Origin: Blautia sp. An249
Lineage (GTDB): Bacteria > Bacillota > Clostridia > Lachnospirales > Lachnospiraceae
DNA: 64,000 bases
Reading direction: 5' to 3'
Assembly (NCBI RefSeq): GCF_002159835.1
Contig: NZ_NFJL01000002.1
Location: forward strand, 1 to 64,000
Numbering within the stretch: the stretch's first letter is position 1; each line of letters starts with the position of its first letter. Both the position numbers and the translations under genes were made by a program. Below the pieces are notes generated by a model. It searched no databases. It had not been told where the DNA came from and saw only the letters and a program-made list of their open reading frames with translations. Below are positions 33,335 through 42,072 of the stretch, piece after piece.

Positions 33335-35041
33335 ATGAGTGGAGTTATGATGATGGTAATTGCCATCGTAGTTTTAGGAGGCGCCTATCTGCTGTATGGA
33401 CGCTATCTGGAAAAGAAATGGGGAATTGATCCAAAAGCCAAAACCCCGGCCTATGAACTGGAAGACGGAGTTGACTATGTACCGGCGGATACCAACGTGG
33501 TATTCGGTCATCAGTTTGCCTCCATTGCAGGGGCAGGACCCATTAACGGACCGATTCAGGCGGCGATTTTCGGCTGGCTTCCGGTTATGCTCTGGATTTT
33601 AATCGGCGGTGTATTCTTCGGCGCGGTACAGGACTTTGCATCTATGTACGCTTCAGTAAAAAATAAGGGAAGAACCATAGGCTATATTATTGAAGAATAT
33701 ATTGGAAAGCTTGGAAAGAAGCTGTTTTTACTGTTCTGCTGGCTGTTTTGTATCCTGGTAGTAGCTGCATTTGCAGATGTGGTAGCAGGAACCTTTAACG
33801 GTTTTTCCCAGGCAGCAGACGGAACAGCAGCAAAGATAACAGCCAATGGAGCAGTAGCAATGACCTCCATGCTGTTTATTGTTGAAGCAGTAGCTCTGGG
33901 AATGATTTTACGTTACGGAAAATTACATAAATGGGTAAATACAGGAATTGCCATTGTGATGCTGGTGGCTGCTGTGGCTGTCGGACTGAAATTCCCTATC
34001 TACATCAATCAGAGTACCTGGCACATTATTATTTTCCTGTATGTGTTAGTGGCTTCTGTAGCCCCCGTATGGAGTCTGCTGCAGCCCAGAGATTATCTGA
34101 ACAGCTATCTGCTGATCTTTATGATTGTTGCAGCAATAATTGGTATTTTCGTTTCCAATCCGCAGTGTCACCTGGAAGCCTTTACTTCTTTTAACGTAGA
34201 CGGACAGATGCTGTTTCCAATATTATTTGTAACCATTGCCTGCGGAGCTGTTTCCGGATTCCATTCCCTGGTTTCTTCCGGAACAGCATCCAAACAGATT
34301 AAAAGTGAGAAAAATATGCTCCCGGTTTCTTTCGGAGCGATGCTGATGGAAAGTATGCTGGCTATCATTGCTTTAGTTGCAGTGGCTTCTTTTGCAACGG
34401 GAGAGGCGGAAGCGGCAGGACTGACAACGCAGCCTCAGATTTTTTCCGGAGCGATTGCCAACTTTTTAACTGCTGTGGGACTTCCCTACAATCTGACGTT
34501 TACGTTGATTAACCTGGCTGTCTCTGCTTTTGCACTGACTTCCCTGGACTCTGTAGCCCGTGTGGGCCGTCTGTCCTTCCAGGAATTCTTCCTGGATGCA
34601 GATACCGATGAGGAAAATATGGGACCGGTGAAAAAACTGATGGTAAATAAATATTTTGCCACCATTATAACTCTGGTACTGGCTTATCTGCTGGCAAAAG
34701 TAGGATATGCAGAGATCTGGCCGCTGTTCGGATCTGCCAACCAGTTATTATCTGTACTTGCCTTAGTTGCCTGTGCCGTATTTTTAAAGAAGACGAAACG
34801 CCAGGGAGCCATGCTCTGGATTCCGATGGTCTTCATGATGGCGGTTACCTTTTCTGCCCTGGGAATTACCATTTATAAGTTAAGCAGTGCGTTCGTCACC
34901 ACCGGCTTAAGCCTGGGCAATACCCTTCAGCTTATTTTCGCCGTACTGCTTCTGATTCTGGGCGTTATTGTAGCCATCCAGGGGATTAAGAAATTAATGG
35001 AACCGGAAAAAACTAAGAAAACCGATAAGGTAGTTGCGTAA
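33335..35041 (+). CDS. cstA: CstA family carbon-starvation/amino-acid or peptide transporter
   Basis: A 568-residue protein with about 16 transmembrane helices. CstA signatures are present: the N-terminal YLEKKWGIDPKAKTPA, VFGHQFASIAGAGPINGP (about residues 57-74), and RLSFQEFF near residue 410. Family members in other bacteria move peptides or pyruvate. Here a T-box leader with an isoleucine-like specifier governs it, which favours amino-acid or peptide uptake. AGAGGG precedes the ATG, and a terminator follows at 35057, so the gene is a single unit under tRNA control. Substrate is inferred from regulation only. Confidence 0.92.
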   Translation: MSGVMMMVIAIVVLGGAYLLYGRYLEKKWGIDPKAKTPAYELEDGVDYVPADTNVVFGHQFASIAGAGPINGPIQAAIFGWLPVMLWILIGGVFFGAVQDFASMYASVKNKGRTIGYIIEEYIGKLGKKLFLLFCWLFCILVVAAFADVVAGTFNGFSQAADGTAAKITANGAVAMTSMLFIVEAVALGMILRYGKLHKWVNTGIAIVMLVAAVAVGLKFPIYINQSTWHIIIFLYVLVASVAPVWSLLQPRDYLNSYLLIFMIVAAIIGIFVSNPQCHLEAFTSFNVDGQMLFPILFVTIACGAVSGFHSLVSSGTASKQIKSEKNMLPVSFGAMLMESMLAIIALVAVASFATGEAEAAGLTTQPQIFSGAIANFLTAVGLPYNLTFTLINLAVSAFALTSLDSVARVGRLSFQEFFLDADTDEENMGPVKKLMVNKYFATIITLVLAYLLAKVGYAEIWPLFGSANQLLSVLALVACAVFLKKTKRQGAMLWIPMVFMMAVTFSALGITIYKLSSAFVTTGLSLGNTLQLIFAVLLLILGVIVAIQGIKKLMEPEKTKKTDKVVA

Positions 35042-35056
35042 GCACTGAATAAAGAA

Positions 35057-35096
35057 GGACTGTCTGACAAAAGCTGCAGACAGTCCGTCTTTTTTC
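35057..35096 (+). terminator. Rho-independent terminator after cstA
   Basis: GGACTGTCTG (35057-35066) pairs with CAGACAGTCC (35077-35086), followed by GTCTTTTTTC. Confidence 0.9.
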
Positions 35097-35138
35097 TGAT
35101 ATGATAAAAAGCAGGATAAGGCAGAAAGGAGAGAGAAC

Positions 35139-35831
35139 ATGAGACAGAAAGAGAGAACGCAGATGTCAGAATCTATGCTGCTGGCAGTTTTTCTGACTCT
35201 GGCGGGAGGCTTTCAGGACGCGTATTCCTATAATTGCCGGGACAAAGTCTTTGCCAATGCCCAGACGGGGAACATTGTTTTGCTGGGGCAGAATCTGGCT
35301 CAGGGCAATTGGGAGGCCGCTGTTCGTTATCTGGTTCCTCTGGGAGCGTTTTTGCTGGGAGTTTATGTGACAGAATGGGTACATTATCACTATAAAGAAT
35401 ATGAAAAAATTCACTGGAGGCAGATGGTACTGCTGGCAGAAACGGTTATTTTAATTGCAGTTGGATTCTTTCCTCAGTCCTGGAATATGTTTGCCAATGG
35501 AATCCTGTCTTTTGCCTGCGCCATGCAGGTCAACAGTTTCCGCAAATTCCGCGGCATTCCCTGCGCTACTACCATGTGCATCGGAAATATGAGAAGCGGA
35601 ACGGAATATCTGTGCCGGTATCATCTTACAAAAGATCCCCAGATGAAGAAGAAAAGTATTCATTATTATACAATAATTCTCATCTTTGCCGTTGGAGCTG
35701 CCTGGGGAGCCCTGGCCAGTAATACCCTGGGAGAAAGGGCAATCTGGATCTCCGCCGTGTTCCTGGTACTGGGATTTCTTTTAATGTTTCTAAAAGAAGA
35801 TTCGGGGCTGATATTTCGTCAGGAAAAATAG
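35139..35831 (+). CDS. YoaK/DUF1275 family membrane protein
   Basis: A 230-residue polytopic membrane protein with about six helices. The DUF1275 (YoaK) signatures are GGFQDAYSYNCRDKVFANAQTGNIVLLG near residue 25 and a central GILSFACAMQVNSFRKFRG segment. No function is established for the family. AAGGAGAG precedes the ATG. Its end overlaps the convergent TetR gene by 13 bp, so transcription of one may interfere with the other. It does not belong to the cstA unit because of the intervening terminator. Confidence 0.88.
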   Translation: MRQKERTQMSESMLLAVFLTLAGGFQDAYSYNCRDKVFANAQTGNIVLLGQNLAQGNWEAAVRYLVPLGAFLLGVYVTEWVHYHYKEYEKIHWRQMVLLAETVILIAVGFFPQSWNMFANGILSFACAMQVNSFRKFRGIPCATTMCIGNMRSGTEYLCRYHLTKDPQMKKKSIHYYTIILIFAVGAAWGALASNTLGERAIWISAVFLVLGFLLMFLKEDSGLIFRQEK

Positions 35832-36436
35832 TCGCCGATGGGTCGCAGCCTGCCTTTCTGGATGTGAGCGCCGTTTTCCAGTAGCTCCATAAAGGCAGAC
35901 AGGGTGTCCCGGATTTCTTCTGTGGATTTAGGGGCCAGAATGTTGTCCAGTTCCGTGGTAAAGACAAGGATCACAATCTCTGCCAGAGAAGAGGGATCCT
36001 TACAGCCGATAACTCCCTGTTCTATTCCCTGACGGATAATCTCTGTAAGTACAGGAGACAGGCTGGCTATCATATACTGAATATATTTCTGGTGAATCAG
36101 AGCGTTTTCCTGGGACTCCCAGAAATCGCTGCTCTCTGTGCGGCTGAGCTCCATGGAGGCCTCCTGACAGAGAAGAAACAGGGAGGTCATTCTCTCAAAG
36201 GGAGAGAGCTCCTGCTGAGAGGCAAGCTTATAGGCATTTTCAATGGTTTTTTTATAGTTTCTCTGAATCAATTGTTCTAAAATATCGTTCTTAGAGGAAA
36301 AGTAGTAATAGATGCTGCCTTTCCCGATTCCCGCTTCTTTTGCAATATCGGTAACCGATATGGTGCGCACATCACTGCTTTTCAGTAATTTTTCCATAGC
36401 ATCTAAAATCTGATGGTATTTTTCCGAAGAAGGCAT
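35819..36436 (-). CDS. TetR family regulator, divergent from the acyl-transfer operon
   Basis: A 205-residue repressor with the N-terminal TetR helix-turn-helix (ISVTDIAKEAGIGKGSIYYYFSSKNDILE, about residues 24-55) and a helical ligand domain. It is transcribed away from the SCP2/condensation-domain operon, sharing a 187-bp regulatory region with two palindromes (36466-36491 in its own leader, 36582-36598 after the operon's -10 box). Control of that operon is the likely role, with an acyl compound as a natural type of ligand for this arrangement (inference). A minus-strand TATACT at 36513-36508 is its probable -10 box. Confidence 0.9.
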   Translation of the reverse strand: MPSSEKYHQILDAMEKLLKSSDVRTISVTDIAKEAGIGKGSIYYYFSSKNDILEQLIQRNYKKTIENAYKLASQQELSPFERMTSLFLLCQEASMELSRTESSDFWESQENALIHQKYIQYMIASLSPVLTEIIRQGIEQGVIGCKDPSSLAEIVILVFTTELDNILAPKSTEEIRDTLSAFMELLENGAHIQKGRLRPIGDYFS

Positions 36437-36465
36437 GGATAACTTCCTTTCTATAAAGAGTCTGA

Positions 36466-36491
36466 CCGGTGTACGAGACTTCGTACACCGG
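36466..36491 (-). promoter_or_regulatory. Perfect 26-bp palindrome in the tetR leader
   Basis: CCGGTGTACGA (36466-36476), four bases, TCGTACACCGG (36481-36491). It lies about 10 to 35 bases after the predicted tetR start point on the minus strand. It could be the repressor's own operator or an mRNA hairpin. It does not match the second palindrome at 36582. Confidence 0.6.
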
Positions 36492-36539
36492 CGCTGATAT
36501 ATACATCAGTATACCATAAACGACGGGATTTTACTACTA

Positions 36540-36598
36540 TTGACTCAGGTTTGAAAACATGATACTGTAGTAATATATGAGTTCGACTACTGGTCGAA
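36540..36598 (+). promoter_or_regulatory. Promoter and operator of the acyl-transfer operon
   Basis: TTGACT (36540-36545) and TACTGT (36563-36568) have a 17-bp spacer. Directly after comes TTCGAC (36582-36587), five bases, GTCGAA (36593-36598), a 17-bp palindrome over the early transcript. A TetR dimer bound there would block the operon. Confidence 0.65.
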
Positions 36599-36623
36599 AA
36601 AGAGAAAAAAAGGGGGAAAAAAG

Positions 36624-36947
36624 ATGACATATTCCGAACTGTTTGCTGAAGTGCGGGCACTTTTTTCAGAGGCAGATGTAAGCAATGTGAAAGAACATCT
36701 GGCATTTCAATTTAATATTACAGGCGAAGGAGAGGGGATCTTCTACGCAGAGGTAAAAGACGGGAAATTAAGCGTGGAGCCTTATGAATATTTTGACAGA
36801 GATGTAATATTTACCTGTTCGGCAGAAACTCTGCTGAAGATTGCAAAGGGAAAGACCGATCCGGTTCTGGCGTTTACCCTTGGAAAACTGAAAGTGGACG
36901 GGGATATTGATAAAGCGCTGGTTTTAAAAGAGTTTATAAAAAAATAA
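36624..36947 (+). CDS. SCP2-like lipid-binding protein
   Basis: A 107-residue single-domain protein of the sterol-carrier-protein-2 fold: LAFQFNITGEGEGIFYAEVKDGKLSVEP (strand region), then DVIFTCSAETLLKIAKGKTDPVLAFTLGKLKVDGDIDKAL, the segment closing the lipid tunnel. Such proteins bind fatty acyl chains in the cytoplasm. As the first gene of the operon, 13 bp before the hydrolase, it could hold or present the lipid substrate or product of the condensation enzyme. No signal peptide is present. The start follows a purine-rich AAAAAAGGGGG site. Confidence 0.85.
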   Translation: MTYSELFAEVRALFSEADVSNVKEHLAFQFNITGEGEGIFYAEVKDGKLSVEPYEYFDRDVIFTCSAETLLKIAKGKTDPVLAFTLGKLKVDGDIDKALVLKEFIKK

Positions 36948-36960
36948 AAGAAGGGATTAG

Positions 36961-37899
36961 ATGAAAGGAATCACGAAAATCGCCGTTGGGATTGCGGCGG
37001 CAGGAGCCGCCCAGGGAGCCCTGGCCGAATATTTTTACAGAAGAACCATGGTCCGCCAGAGAGCGAAAGTAGAACGGACGACAAAGATGGCGGGAACTGA
37101 CTGGGCACAGTACAAGCCCTTACTGGAAAAGCGAAAAGAAGCCTTTCTGATGCAGCAGATGGAAGATGTATATGTTCGTGCTTTTGACGGGCTGAAACTA
37201 CACGGAACCTTTGTAAAAAAGGATACAAAGAAAGTGGTGATCTGTTTCCACGGCTACACCAGTAAAGGCATGAATGATTTTATCGGACTTTCCGATTATT
37301 ATCTGAGAAATCATTATTCCATGTTGCTGGTGGATGAACGGGCCCACGGAGAAAGTGAAGGAACCTACATCGGATTCGGCTGTCTGGACAGAATGGACGC
37401 TTTAAGATGGATTGAATATGTGACAGACCGTATGGGAGAAGACGTGCAGATTATTCTTCATGGAATTTCCATGGGCGGGGCCACAGTTCTGATGACTTCC
37501 GGTCTGCAGCTTCCTTCCAGTGTCAGGGGAATTATCTCAGACTGCGGATTTACATCGGCGAAAGAAGTATTTGCTTCTGTCCTGAAAAATATGTATCACC
37601 TGCCTCCGTTTCTGGTTCTGCCCCTTGCGGACAGAATGAACCAAAAGCGGGCGGGCTACGGACTGGATGAATGTAATGCTGCAAGAGAAGTGAAGAAGGC
37701 GCAGGTACCTATCCTGCTGATTCACGGAGAGGGGGATACCTTTGTTCCCTGCTGGATGTGCGACAGGATATATGAAAACTGTGCATCAGAAAAGAAAAAA
37801 CTGATTGTAAAAGGGGCCGCCCATGCGGAGTCTTATTACAAAGATACAGAAGCTTATGAAAAGGCAATGGATGCGTTTTTAGGAGGTATCATAGAATGA
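36961..37899 (+). CDS. Alpha/beta hydrolase, membrane-associated
   Basis: A 312-residue hydrolase. A hydrophobic N-terminus (about residues 3-27) is a probable membrane anchor or uncleaved signal. The catalytic triad is visible: S170 in GISMGG, D259 in HGEGDTF, and H288 in GAAHAESY, with the oxyanion HGYTS near residue 98. This family includes esterases and thioesterase-like enzymes. Its place between an SCP2 protein and a condensation domain suggests it releases or recycles an acyl product. Its stop overlaps the next start by four bases (ATGA). Confidence 0.9.
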   Translation: MKGITKIAVGIAAAGAAQGALAEYFYRRTMVRQRAKVERTTKMAGTDWAQYKPLLEKRKEAFLMQQMEDVYVRAFDGLKLHGTFVKKDTKKVVICFHGYTSKGMNDFIGLSDYYLRNHYSMLLVDERAHGESEGTYIGFGCLDRMDALRWIEYVTDRMGEDVQIILHGISMGGATVLMTSGLQLPSSVRGIISDCGFTSAKEVFASVLKNMYHLPPFLVLPLADRMNQKRAGYGLDECNAAREVKKAQVPILLIHGEGDTFVPCWMCDRIYENCASEKKKLIVKGAAHAESYYKDTEAYEKAMDAFLGGIIE

Positions 37900-39296
37900 A
37901 AACAAGATATGGAAATAAGGTGTATCCCTTAACTGCTGCACAGAGATTACATTTTTTTTATCAGCAGTACTGTCCTAAGAAACAGGTTCTGAATATTGGA
38001 ACCAGTGTAACCATCGAAACAGAGGTTAATTTTGAAGAACTGAAGAAGGCCATTTATCAGGCCTATGACCGCTGCGAATCCATGCGTCTGAGATTTGCAA
38101 AAGACAAAGACGGCACCTGTTATCAGTATGTGGTAAAGAAAGAAGAGCGGGACATCGAATACGTAAACTTCACAGGCTGGAAGGAAGAAGATGCCCAGAA
38201 TGAGATGAAAAAGTGGACGTCCGTACCCTTTGAGAAATACGATTCTCCACAGAACCGGATTGTAATGATTACTACTCCGGACGGATACAACGGCTTGTAT
38301 CTGCTGGTGGATCATATGACCATGGACGCTCAGTCTCTGATTGGTTTTCTTAAAGACATCATTGAACTTTACTGCAGCAGTATGTATGAAGGGGTAAATC
38401 CGCCCACAGCTACCTATTCGTATCTGGAACAGCTGAAAAAAGATCTGGCCTATGAACAGGGATGCAAAGCTCAGGAAAGAGACCGGGAATTCTTCCATAA
38501 CCTGATTGAGACGGCAAACCCCATCTATAACGATATTGACGGGGTGAAACGTCTGATGGAAGTCCGCAGAGAGAAAAAAGACGATACCTTAAGAGCGGTA
38601 AAGGATGTATCCGAGAGCGTGGACTCCAATATTGCAGCTTTCCATCTGGAAGCGGAGCCGAGCCGGAGACTTCTGGAATTCTGTCATGAGAACCAGGTGT
38701 CAATGGTGTGCCTGCTGATGATGGGACTGCGCACCTATTTCCAGAAGCTAAACGGATATGATGAGGTCTCCATCGTTACCACAGTGGCCCGCCGGGCAAC
38801 GGTAAAGGAAAAGAAATCAGGAGGAACCAGAATTCACTGCTTCCCCTTCTGTACCTCTGTTTCCAAAGACGATACCTTCATCGAGGGAATTTATAAAATC
38901 AGAGACGGACAGAACCGTCTGTTCCGTCACGCCAATTTCGATCCGGTAGAATACTATGGATACCGGAGCAAATATTATGGATTTAAAGAAGGGGAGACTT
39001 TTGAGCCCATGAGTCTTACCTATCAGCCGATGACTCTTCAGGAGAAAGGCCTTACGCAGTTGGGAGACATCAAATACAAAACCCAGTGGTATCCTAACGG
39101 GGCAGCAGCCCACAGACTTTATCTGACCGTAATGCACCGCTCCACAGACAATGGACTGGACTTTAATTTTGAACATCAGACAGGGGCCTACTCCTATGAG
39201 AAACTGGAATATTTCTACTATTATCTCTGCAAGATTCTGTTTAAGGGAATTGAAAACAAAGATTTAAAAGTAGGAGATATTCTGAATCTGGTTTAA
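37896..39296 (+). CDS. Stand-alone condensation-domain acyltransferase (NRPS-like)
   Basis: A 466-residue protein with the chloramphenicol-acetyltransferase-like condensation fold: N-terminal PLTAAQRLHFFYQQY (C1-like motif), and an active-site motif VDHMTMDA in place of HHxxxDG. The catalytic second histidine is kept (H140) and the aspartate is D144; the first His is Asp and the final Gly is Ala. A later motif, AHRLYLTVMHRSTDNGLDF, is near the C-terminus. It would join an acyl group carried on the ACP (next gene) to an amine or alcohol. It is co-transcribed with an ACP and an acyl-activating ligase. Confidence 0.88.
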   Translation: MKTRYGNKVYPLTAAQRLHFFYQQYCPKKQVLNIGTSVTIETEVNFEELKKAIYQAYDRCESMRLRFAKDKDGTCYQYVVKKEERDIEYVNFTGWKEEDAQNEMKKWTSVPFEKYDSPQNRIVMITTPDGYNGLYLLVDHMTMDAQSLIGFLKDIIELYCSSMYEGVNPPTATYSYLEQLKKDLAYEQGCKAQERDREFFHNLIETANPIYNDIDGVKRLMEVRREKKDDTLRAVKDVSESVDSNIAAFHLEAEPSRRLLEFCHENQVSMVCLLMMGLRTYFQKLNGYDEVSIVTTVARRATVKEKKSGGTRIHCFPFCTSVSKDDTFIEGIYKIRDGQNRLFRHANFDPVEYYGYRSKYYGFKEGETFEPMSLTYQPMTLQEKGLTQLGDIKYKTQWYPNGAAAHRLYLTVMHRSTDNGLDFNFEHQTGAYSYEKLEYFYYYLCKILFKGIENKDLKVGDILNLV

Positions 39297-39323
39297 ACGA
39301 TAAAATGTCAGGAGGATACAAAG

Positions 39324-39554
39324 ATGCTGGAACAGGTAAAAGAAATTATTTGTGAATATGTGGAAGTGGATCCGTCAGAGATTCATGAAGAATCCAGATT
39401 TATCGAAGATCTGGGCTTTACCTCTTTTGACTTCATGAGTATGGTAGGAGAATTTGAAGATACCTTTGATATTGAAGTAAGAGAAGAAGATGTAGTACAT
39501 GTGAAAACAGTGGGAGAGGCCATAGAATATGTGAAAAAACTTCAGGCCGAATAG
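39324..39554 (+). CDS. Acyl/peptidyl carrier protein
   Basis: A 76-residue acidic carrier protein with the phosphopantetheine site at S34 in DLGFTSFDFM, where Thr-Ser-Phe replaces the usual Asp-Ser-Leu of fatty-acid ACPs. This resembles carrier proteins dedicated to NRPS-like or polymer-acylation systems. GGAGGATAC precedes the ATG. Its neighbours are the condensation enzyme (27 bp upstream) and the AMP-forming ligase (14 bp downstream), so it most likely carries the acyl chain between them. It is not next to the main fatty-acid synthesis genes. Confidence 0.92.
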   Translation: MLEQVKEIICEYVEVDPSEIHEESRFIEDLGFTSFDFMSMVGEFEDTFDIEVREEDVVHVKTVGEAIEYVKKLQAE

Positions 39555-39568
39555 GAAAGGGAGAGCTT

Positions 39569-41047
39569 ATGGCAGTACAAACTTTACGGGAGCTTCTTGT
39601 ACGTGCGGCAGATACATATGGAGAGGGAGATGCCTTCCGCTATAAAGAAAAAAAGAATATTGTTACCAGAAGTTATCTGGATTTGAAAAGAGACAGCGAG
39701 GCATTTTCCAGAATGCTGGCAAAGAAAGGGATGGAAGGAACACATGTGGCAATTGTGGGAAGCACTTCTTACCTTTGGGTAGTCAGTTATTTCGGAGCCG
39801 TAAATGGGGGGAATGTGGCGGTACCCTTAGACGCATCCCTTCCCAAAGAAGCGCTCTGCCGTCTTTTAGAGAGAGCGGAGGTCAGCGTCTTCGTATATGA
39901 CGCAGGAAAGAAAGAGACTGCAGAGCTGGCAAAAGAGAAATGTCCTTCCATAAAAGAATTTATTGCGATGGAAGAACTGCCCCGGATTCTGGAAGAAAAC
40001 CAGGGAGAATATGAAAAGGAAGTGACTCCGGACAGCCTGTGCACCATCATGTTTACTTCCGGAACCACCGGAGAAAGTAAGGGCGTGATGCTGACCCACA
40101 GAAATCTGGCAGATAACGCTACCTGTCTGGATATGAAAATTCCGCCCAGAACAGTAACCATGTCAGTGCTCCCCATTCATCATGCATACTGTCTCAGTAT
40201 GGATATTTTGAAGGCGCTGGATCTGGGATCGATCATCTGTATCAATGACTCCATTATGAGAGTGGTTAAGAATATGAAGATTTTCCAGCCGGAAATGATG
40301 CTGATGGTACCTATGATGATTGAAACGATTTATAATAAACTCCAGGATACCCCTCTGATTCCCAAAAAGCTGCTGGCGAAAGAGGTTTTCGGAGGCAAGC
40401 TGAAAACCATATGCAGCGGAGGCGCTTACCTGGATCCGGACATGGTGACAAAATTTGCAGAATATGGGATTACCATTCTCCAGGGTTACGGAATGACAGA
40501 GTGTTCGCCCGTTATCAGTACCAATCTCTACTGGGACAGCAAAGAGGCCTCCGTGGGCAAACTGATGCCCGGCTGTCAGGCGAAAATCGTGGACAACGAA
40601 ATCTGGGTAAAAAGCCCCAGCGTAATGATGGGTTATTATAAAATGCCCGAAGAGACAGCAGAGGTTCTGGAAGACGGATGGCTGAAAACAGGAGATTTGG
40701 GATATGTGGACGAAGATCAGTTCGTCTTTCTCACCGGAAGAAAGAAAAATCTGATTATCCTGAAGAACGGAGAAAACGTTTCTCCGGAAGAAATCGAAAA
40801 CCAGCTCTCCAAAGAACGACTGGTAAAAGAGGTTCTGGTTCGGGAAGCGGAAGGATCCATTGAAGCGGAAATATTCCCGGATGAGGAATACGCAGGCAGG
40901 AAACGGATCCGGAAGATAGAAGAGAAGATTCAGGAGATTGTAGACAACTACAACAAACAGGTACCCATGTATAAACAGGTACATAAACTGAAACTGAGAG
41001 ATACGGAATTTGAAAAAACTCCGTCTAAAAAAATAAAACGTTTCTAA
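39569..41047 (+). CDS. AMP-forming acyl ligase (adenylation enzyme)
   Basis: A 492-residue ANL-superfamily enzyme that activates a carboxylic acid with ATP and loads it onto the carrier. Motifs run in order: the P-loop-like TSGTTGESKG at residues 163-172, GYGMTECSP, KTGDLGYVD, GRKKNLIILKNGENVSPEEIE, and a C-terminal lysine in TPSKKIKRF. The pocket is more like long-chain acyl-CoA or fatty-acyl-AMP ligases than amino-acid adenylation domains, so a fatty acid substrate is favoured (inference). It is the last gene of the operon. With no CoA partner enzyme nearby, the ACP at 39324 is the natural acceptor. Confidence 0.9.
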   Translation: MAVQTLRELLVRAADTYGEGDAFRYKEKKNIVTRSYLDLKRDSEAFSRMLAKKGMEGTHVAIVGSTSYLWVVSYFGAVNGGNVAVPLDASLPKEALCRLLERAEVSVFVYDAGKKETAELAKEKCPSIKEFIAMEELPRILEENQGEYEKEVTPDSLCTIMFTSGTTGESKGVMLTHRNLADNATCLDMKIPPRTVTMSVLPIHHAYCLSMDILKALDLGSIICINDSIMRVVKNMKIFQPEMMLMVPMMIETIYNKLQDTPLIPKKLLAKEVFGGKLKTICSGGAYLDPDMVTKFAEYGITILQGYGMTECSPVISTNLYWDSKEASVGKLMPGCQAKIVDNEIWVKSPSVMMGYYKMPEETAEVLEDGWLKTGDLGYVDEDQFVFLTGRKKNLIILKNGENVSPEEIENQLSKERLVKEVLVREAEGSIEAEIFPDEEYAGRKRIRKIEEKIQEIVDNYNKQVPMYKQVHKLKLRDTEFEKTPSKKIKRF

Positions 41048-41154
41048 AATAAAGAAGAAAGAAGGCAGTCAGGCGAAAGATCGTCCGGCTGCCTTGTCAT
41101 ATCCGGGGATCCGGGGTATACTTTTTTTATTGCCGGGAAACAGGAGGGAAAACA

Positions 41155-42072
41155 ATGGAATGGGTCTATGCGTTAGGAGAACAACTGGAAGAAATACCGA
41201 AAGAACAGGCCATAAGAGAACAGATTCCTTCGGTTTTTCTCACAGATTCAGAAAATTACCGGGAACTTCTGGAGGAAGCAGGGATTTGCTATGAAGGGGA
41301 AGCGAAACTCTCCCTGGTGAGCTTCTGCCGGGTAGAAACCCAGCAGGAGTGTATCTGCGGCTCTCTGGCAATTCCCAGGCTTTCAGACATACAGGGAATC
41401 CGCTCCAGGCTTTTATTCTTTGTCAGTAAAGAGAATATTGTGATCGCAGACGACGGAGAGTTTGCCCGGGCGCTTATAGAGCGGATTCAGGAGAAGAAAA
41501 TCCACCAGGGAGATACAAAAGAAAAGTTTCTCTATAATTTTATGGCAGAGTTTATGAGTAAGGATATGGAATTTCTGTCAGGATATGAAAAGCGGATCAT
41601 CGAAATGGAGGAAGATATCATTGCAGGGAGAACCAGGGAATTTCAGAAAAGGCTCATGCCAATCCGCAAGGAACTGCTGAATCTGAGGGGATATTATGAC
41701 GAACTGTCTGATATGGGAGACGAGCTGGAAAGCGATGAAAACGATTTTCTGGAAGAATCTCAGCAGAAATATTTCGGAATCATTGCCGGTCGGGCCAATC
41801 GCCTCTTAGGACGCACCGTCTATCTTCTGGAGTATGCCCAACAGATAAAAGAAGCCTGCCAGGCTCAGATCGACGCCAGACAGAACAGAAACATGCAGTA
41901 TCTGACCATGATTACCACCATCTTCTTTCCCCTGACGCTAATTACCGGATGGTACGGCATGAACTTCCGGAATATGCCGGAACTGGAAAACGGCTATCCC
42001 GGAGTCATCCTTTTAAGTCTGGCGGTTCTCATAGCCTGTATTCTCTTTTTCAGAAAGAAAAAAATCTTATGA
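41155..42072 (+). CDS. corA: CorA family divalent-cation transporter
   Basis: A 305-residue magnesium/cobalt transporter. A large cytoplasmic domain ends in a long helix (about residues 130-245), followed by two membrane helices near the C-terminus. The selectivity motif GMN is at residues 268-270 in WYGMNF. GGAGGGAAAAC precedes the ATG. It overlaps the convergent DUF1624 gene by six bases. Length and layout match the short CorA class common in Firmicutes. Confidence 0.93.
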   Translation: MEWVYALGEQLEEIPKEQAIREQIPSVFLTDSENYRELLEEAGICYEGEAKLSLVSFCRVETQQECICGSLAIPRLSDIQGIRSRLLFFVSKENIVIADDGEFARALIERIQEKKIHQGDTKEKFLYNFMAEFMSKDMEFLSGYEKRIIEMEEDIIAGRTREFQKRLMPIRKELLNLRGYYDELSDMGDELESDENDFLEESQQKYFGIIAGRANRLLGRTVYLLEYAQQIKEACQAQIDARQNRNMQYLTMITTIFFPLTLITGWYGMNFRNMPELENGYPGVILLSLAVLIACILFFRKKKIL

